DNA of 64,000 nucleotides, from positions 9,161,716 through 9,225,715 of the forward strand of contig NC_087067.1 of the NCBI RefSeq assembly GCF_963678635.1. The letters run 5' to 3'. How positions within the stretch are numbered: position 1 is the first letter of the stretch; each line of letters starts with the position of its first letter. The position numbers and the translations under genes are program-made. The stretch is from Symsagittifera roscoffensis (lineage: Eukaryota > Xenacoelomorpha > Acoela > Convolutidae). Below the pieces are notes generated by a model, which was not told the origin of the DNA, did not search any database, and saw nothing but the letters and a program-made list of their open reading frames with translations. Below, one piece after another: positions 58,973-64,000 of the stretch.

Positions 58973-59760
58973 TCATAATAAATCTTTCAGTTTCTTCTCA
59001 TATGTCTCCTTTTTCATTACGCAAAAACCCACGCCCTTATCAAACGGCACTGCCACTAGACCGTTGTCCTTCAAATACTTTCTGGCTTTTTCAACACCTT
59101 TGTCAGAGGGGGTCTGTTTCACATTCTTAGCATATCTTTTTGCAGCTGCTTCAATCTCACATAATTTTTCTTTGGGTAATCTATTTAACTTCAATTCAGA
59201 CAACAAACTGTTAATGTCCGCAAGGAAGTAAATTTCATTAAATTTGTCTCGTACCGGATGTTTTGTTCCAAAACCCAAGACTTCCCGCACCCAAAGCGGC
59301 AAAATCATTTCATCTAACATTCTAACTGACCTTTCATCATTTCATCTAAAATTCTAACTGACCTTTCATCCAAGTTTTCTAATGGTCTATCCTGTCTTTC
59401 TGCAAGATTTTCAAGCTTTTTTTGTCGGCTTATCAGGTTAATGCCACTACACCTTGCTTGCAGGTTCCGATGTAATTTTACCGAAGGCCACCATTTCTCA
59501 TTTATACCCCTTCTCACTACCTCCCTTGCTTTTGCTAGGTTACCCGATGCCTTGGCCCTATCCGCATTTGCCTGGCTTATCTCAGATCTCAACAGTCTCA
59601 ATTGAAAGCTGTGCACCGCTCGATCCGAAAAAACACCGTTATCAGGCACGCAAAACCGTAAGAAATCAGGTATAATGTCGTTATCGAGACATTTTTTCAA
59701 AAATTTAATTCTCAGGAAACTGCTATTAAATTTATTGAAATGTTTCAAATAATCTAACAC
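58973..59760 (-). pseudogene. Penelope-like RT, N-terminal region
   Basis: Two ORFs, 59760-59314 and 59320-58973, are one protein broken by a 32-bp tandem duplication (59319 and 59351). First part: LDYLKHFNKFNSSFLRIKFL, DNDIIPDFLRF, RAVHSFQLRLLRSEI, the usual N-terminus of these elements. Second part: LPLWVREVLGFGTKHPVRDK, ADINSLLSELKL, then VPFDKGVGFCVMKKETY, the conserved fingers motif D-K-G-x-x-x-x-V-M. The frame continues below 58973 through KDISKELLAMKKKDEISEAL to the RT core, interrupted by the 41-bp duplication. Confidence 0.85.
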
Positions 59761-59869
59761 AAGTTTCCAAGTGAGTTATCTTTTCAGGACTAATCTAAGG
59801 AGTGGTGGTGGCAGCAAAATTGCGGTCATCTCTTCTTTGCAGGCAACAAGCACTTAAACTCATGTGGCT

Positions 59870-60369
59870 CTCAGCAAAGAAAAAACAGCTTCAACAATAT
59901 CTTACCACTTATTGGTCATTCGGCTCCGGCTGAAGGTCCCCAGCCAACACAGTTGGAGATACTCTCTGAGGACCGCACTATTCTGTCTCTTGCTTCTAGA
60001 GATAAGGTTACTGGTTGTCTTTATGACGATAATCTCTGTCTTCCACAGATCCTTAAAAATATCGGGAGTGCCCGTTCTCTTGCAGTAGACAATGGCTTTT
60101 ATTTGTCTAGATCAGCAAGTGGGCAGGGGGTATAGTTGTTAGTGGGCAGGGCGTATAATAGTTCAGCACATCGTGCCAGAGGATAATCTGCTTACTGGCC
60201 AGAGGTTGCTGTTCCAAAAAAATTCGTAATTTTCCCCCCTGTTCAGGGTTTTGTGGTTTAAAGAAAGGCCGGGGGCTGCGTGGACCTTCTGCTGGGTCTC
60301 TTTCCGTTCCTCTAGCTCAAGATTTTTCAGGCTGTGATAAAGGGAACTGGCAGCGACAATCATCGCCAT
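59870..60369 (-). pseudogene. Upstream ORF of the Penelope-like element, not assigned
   Basis: ATG at 60369: MAMIVAASSLYHSLKNLELE, then LNRGENYEFF. A T7 run near 60220 changes the frame to FLEQQPLASKQIILWHDVLN. A 23-bp tandem duplication (60118 and 60141) breaks it again, and it resumes as KAIVYCKRTGTPDIFKDLW and NLISRSKRQNSAVLREYLQL. Codon-like continuity across the breaks shows a real protein of roughly 160-170 residues ahead of the RT ORF. The W-H-D and V-Y-C-x-R-x-G-T-P-D motifs look enzyme-like or nucleic-acid-binding, but I cannot name the family. Confidence 0.55.
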
Positions 60370-60501
60370 TTTACCTCAAACACTACTGACACTATGAACA
60401 AAAAGCGGTAGTAAAATTCTGTAGAAATAGAGAAAAAGAAATCGAGTTAGTGACTGTTTTCCTTAAAGGAATATAACATTTTGCTTATAGCTTATCGCTA
60501 A

Positions 60502-60726
60502 AAAGGGTTAGAATTTAACAAAAGTGGTTATAAGAAATTTAAAATGTTAATTCAATCAATTTCGCTCATTTTGTGCATCATCAGGATTAAATTTTTTTAC
60601 AATATTTACAAAACGATCAAAGATCTGAACAATGAGAAACAAGTCTAAAAAGGCTTTAAAATTTTTTGACCAATCAAATTTAAACAACTGTCCATTTAAA
60701 TCAATTTTGTTAAATTCTAACCCTTT
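60502..60726. mobile_element. 225-bp MITE with perfect 22-bp inverted ends
   Basis: AAAGGGTTAGAATTTAACAA... (60502-60523) and its exact complement (60705-60726). The interior 60530-60691 matches 56693-56854. Target duplication not clear. Confidence 0.8.
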
Positions 60727-60729
60727 GTT

Positions 60730-62100
60730 GATCGATAGTCAGATACACACAGAACGCCGCATTACACAGATAAAGGTTTAGAAAAACGAGTTTGAAGATC
60801 CGAGAGCATTCCAGAGAAGAAACGATTGTGTTGACACAACCATTACTGTGCTGACTTCATCAATTGGGAAGGACGAGAGCCGAGATTGCCACCTTTTCCG
60901 GCGCTGAAAAGAGAGTTTATTTGGTGAAGACAACAAACCCGGAATGTTCTTGAAAAAGGCCTAAATATCAAATTTTAACAATTTTCGGATCCCGGAATGC
61001 CTTGAACTGAGTTTGAGTAACATCTAAATCTTTTTTCAGAACATGAGTGATCTGGGGATACTGAGACCCAGCCATGAACTCGCTATTTTTTCATGTAACT
61101 TAGTTAATTTGCGCCGTCTGGCCAATAATTTTGAATAGTGTTGACTTTTTTGACCCAATGTTAGTGGACCAAAAATTGAACTGGCTTCGGTAGAGATGGT
61201 TAAAAGCGTGTGAAGCTGTATTTACGACGCTAGCCAGTCTTTTTAGAACCTAGTTTTATTTTGTCGGTATGAACTTCCGGGCGAATGTTACATATATTTT
61301 TTATAGGGCTCCCTGTTGTTAATCTTTCAACATCATGATCGGCAGACCCGTTAACGATGCACTCCGCGCCGAGCGGAAGCTCTACATGAGGCCCTCAACT
61401 AAGAGCCGGAAGGATGGTTGGGAACGCGGGAGCCTTCCTGGTTCCCCGATTTAGTTTTTTAACCTAGTTAAGACCAAAAATTCACTTATCCTGAATAGTG
61501 GGGGATCGGAGCGCTATATGAACAAAAACTTTCAAAGATAAACAACAAACTAAACAAAAGGCAGTATAGCACCTAACAAAAAAAGCAAAAACACAAAACA
61601 TTAACCAAAAAACCAAAAAAAGAAAAAAAAATTAAAAAATCGGTGGAAATCATCACCCCAGACGAGATATGATCTGACCCTTCCGTTTGTTGTTGTTAGT
61701 TATTTTGGTGTTGCAGGCAGTTATATCAAGCAGGATGGAGGATGGATTTCAGTACTCAATCGTTTTTTAAGGAAAATTGAACATGAAAATTTTTTCGAAT
61801 TTGTTTCTAGCAAAACCATCGGTTTTTAAAAATCGAACCTTCACTGTGTGTAAATCTTTTTTGGGAAAGCCCTTATACCCCTACCAAATGGTAGCACAGG
61901 TTGACTAAGGCATTTTTAAGTTGTTCTCGACTATAACGAAGGGTTAAAGAACTTAGTAAACGACATACAAGTCGGAAATAGGCTTGTTAAAAGACATCTC
62001 ACAGTTAAGGAAAATTGTTAAATAAGCAGCTTAGCTTCAATCCGGAGGGATCTGCAGCCAAAACGAACCCTTCCTAAATGGTTGATTTTGCATAATAACC
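60730..62100. other. No gene recognised
   Basis: Includes a slightly GC-richer stretch at 61320-61450 with no ORF or RNA-gene signature, and an A-rich tract at 61560-61640. Confidence 0.45.
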
Positions 62101-62129
62101 TCTGAGACAGTATTCGGAAGTGTCTCTCT

Positions 62130-62365
62130 CTGTTTACCCTTTTACCAATTCGGAAGGGCATATTTTGCCAATCCGGAAGCGTCATATTTTGCCTATCCTG
62201 AGAGTTCCCAATTCGGAGGGGTCCTGTTTTTTTGCCAATCCGGAAGGGTCCAAACTCGGAGGGGTCCTATTTTTTGCCAATCCGGAGGTTTACCGATTCG
62301 GAGGGCTCGTGTTTTTGAAGAATTCGAAGGGTCCCTGAACGCTGATCCGGAGGGCTCCAAAGATA
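62130..62365 (+). repeat. Degenerate ~28-bp minisatellite
   Basis: About eight units of the type CCAATCCGGAAGGGTCCTAT with TTTTTTGC between them. The 72-codon ORF here is a repeat product. Confidence 0.8.
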
Positions 62366-62804
62366 ATTTTCACCAACGCAATTGTAGGAATCCTAATAGG
62401 TACGTAAGCAAAAACAAGACATTTAGTGAATAGAAGTAAGATATTGAGACAAATAGGCAGACCAAGAAAGACAGGAAACCACTGGCTGCACTGCTAACTT
62501 ACCTAAAAAAAACTGAGAAGACCATATTAAAATTAAAACAGGTCTAAGCCCATCTGTTAGAATCGCGACTCTAGGTCTAACCGAAAACAGAAATTGACAT
62601 TGATTTGTTCGGATTATAAACCAAAACTGTTTTTTGGAAGAGTGGTTGCCTTGAGAACTTTAGTCGGTCAAGCTCGGGCATTCCGAAGGCAGATAGGTAG
62701 CACAGAACTCCGTGAGTGCAGAAAACGCCCCCTTGAGAAAAAATTTTGCTTCAATTTTGTCTGTTTAGTGCGGCATTAAACAGGGAAATCTCTGTCTTTA
62801 AAAA

Positions 62805-63200
62805 AACAAGTTCACCAATTAAATTGCGGCAGACCATGTGCAACACACATACAATTTTTGAAAAAATTTTTCTCTCTCTTTTTGGGTTTAAATCCTCATT
62901 AAATATTCTCGATTGGGTAGTGACTACACTATCTTTTAAATATACTGATATCATCAATTTGTGCTAATTTTATATCCAATAACTAGAACCAGTAATTTTA
63001 GAAACTCTAGAAACCAGTTCAACTATTTAATTGCGAGAGAACAATTGCAATACACAGACCTTTTTATATTCTTTCTTCTTCAAATTGAATAAAATTTTAT
63101 TTTTCATAAATATTGTTCTGGAATGGGTAGTCAGTGCACAATCTTTTAGAGATTTTGACATCATCAGACCGTGCTAGCGTTTTATCAATAAGCTAACATT
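62805..63200 (+). repeat. Two degenerate ~190-bp units
   Basis: Shared features: TTCA-CAATTAAATTGCG, CAATACACA, a T-rich stretch, ATTGGGTAGTGA or ATGGGTAGTCAGTG, ATCTTTTA, GACATCATCA. Confidence 0.5.
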
Positions 63201-63376
63201 TCATTGCTGTGCATAAATTAAAATAAGTTGTACTCTGATAACTAAAAAAAGATTCGAGGTTAGTTGTTAGTCAAAGTTTTCGGACATTATCATGCTGTGA
63301 TAATATTCTCTATTGTCAGCAAATACGGTAGCAAGCGAATCAATTGTGTGAACAGAAAAAAAAACAATAAATCAAG

Positions 63377-63964
63377 ATGAGTCTAGACAAGTCGAGGACA
63401 CGTAAGCTAAGTGATAGCTCTAGGAAGTTTGTAAAGAAGAAAAAAAGGAAATCTATGAATAGTACTTTTGCGGAAAGGACCGAGAAGACTCGGAAGAAGA
63501 AAGGCAAGAAAATTTCAGGCGGAATGGTTAAAACAAGGACGCAAAATGCCTCGAAAAAATAAAACACAAAGTTGGAAGTAGAAATCCATCCGAACCACGC
63601 TCTGGATGAGAATTGGGCGGGACGTAGAACAGAAGGAAATGGGAATAGGAGGCTAAAGAGTGAATCTACTCCCGAAGAACAAGGTCATGATTTTGCTCCT
63701 TCGAACGGGACTGTTGATCGAAAAAATATGTCCGAAATGTCTGAAATTTCGATTGAGATTTCAGCAGTTGGAGGCTTACCTACTGACAATACCATGATGC
63801 ATGGTGTGACAGAGAAAGCGGCAACGTCTTCTTCATTTTCGGAACGAGTAAAGAACATTTTAGGAAATTTCTTTCCGTTTACCATGGGAACGGTAACCGG
63901 TGAAGAAGTAGACACCCAAGAAAAAGATGAAGACGATGGAGATATTGATGACTCTGATTCTTAA
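63377..63964 (+). CDS. Basic-then-acidic ORF of 195 codons split by one in-frame TAA
   Basis: 63377-63562 encodes 61 basic residues (MSLDKSRTRKLSDSSRK, VKKKKRKSM, EKTRKKKGKK). After TAA at 63560-63562 the same frame continues as an acidic region (SEMSEISIEISAVGGL, SFSERVKNILGNFF) ending in EDEDDGDIDDSDS-like residues and a stop. One frame across the stop suggests a recent nonsense mutation, readthrough, or separate ORFs. It resembles an ORF1 or nucleosome-binding-type protein in composition only; no family recognised. The window ends just after, so context is missing. Confidence 0.4.
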
Positions 63965-64000
63965 GTGAGCCTGAGCAGTTTAGTTCACGAAAACGAGGCA

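Larger units (their letters stand above)
57170..60369 (-). mobile_element. Penelope-like element, decayed
   Basis: Read on the minus strand: an upstream ORF (60369 to ~59870), RT N-terminal region (59760-58973), RT core with an inserted PHD finger (58920-57923), RT thumb (to ~57640) and GIY-YIG nuclease (57640-57170). Frameshifts come from 23-, 32- and 41-bp tandem duplications and small indels; the nuclease has three stops. It lies upstream of the large minus-strand gene. Confidence 0.9.

Noticed and set aside
57834-59231. Plus-strand ORFs of 110-145 residues
   Set aside because: Shadows of the Penelope-like RT on the minus strand, where the motifs are.
56693-60691. 162-bp direct repeats flanking the Penelope-like element as pseudo-LTRs
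   Set aside because: The right copy is the interior of a separate MITE with its own 22-bp inverted ends, so the flanking repeats are probably coincidental.
62120-62338. 72-residue ORF
   Set aside because: Translation of a ~28-bp minisatellite.

Overview
The window is AT-rich animal (metazoan) nuclear DNA. It has multi-exon genes with GT-AG introns of 0.05-11 kb, an intronless RPA-interacting protein gene, a tRNA-derived SINE family, and mobile elements of several eukaryotic classes: Ty3/gypsy LTR, Penelope-like, Helitron-like, hAT-like and Tc1/mariner-like MITEs. Nothing looks bacterial. The mix resembles a small invertebrate genome crowded with non-autonomous elements, such as a tunicate or larvacean, but I cannot name the species.

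Layout. 549-9706 is a complete Ty3/gypsy insertion: two 423-bp LTRs, a 5-bp target duplication (aatac), a gag with a CCHC knuckle, an A AAA AAC slippery site at the gag stop, protease, RT, RNase H, a truncated integrase, and then an unexpected macrodomain most like the TARG1/OARD1 ADP-ribosyl hydrolases. 9712-17329 is gene-poor; it holds a 440-bp direct repeat and a ~167-bp satellite that starts at a Helitron-like 3' end. 17330-17992 (minus) is RPAIN. 18000-23600 holds only dispersed repeats. 23614-31868 is a higher-order satellite: ~165-bp monomers and ~470-bp spacers built into a ~3.77-kb unit present about 2.1 times.

33078-55379 (minus) is one gene of at least 12 coding exons whose phases all match (782 codons). 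I do not recognise the product. Its introns contain SINEs, MITEs, a SINE split by an intact Helitron-like element (43265-44582), and a cluster of plus-strand ORFs of unknown function (37208-39965). 57170-60369 (minus) is a decayed Penelope-like element. It has a separate upstream ORF, an RT with a PHD-type zinc finger inserted between motifs B and C, and a GIY-YIG nuclease with stop codons. The right end holds a MITE, minisatellites and a basic-then-acidic ORF pair (63377-63964) split by one in-frame stop.

A recurring theme is short tandem duplication of 20-41 bp, often with microhomology. Such duplications occur in the Penelope RT and upstream ORF and at splice acceptors, and the LTR-element RT has a related templated insertion. 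Longer tandem duplications of 304, 364 and 520 bp and 3.77 kb also occur. This suggests a local mutational habit rather than chance. Strongest candidates for something new: the macrodomain in an LTR retrotransposon, the PHD finger inside a Penelope RT, and the satellite carried by a Helitron-like element.
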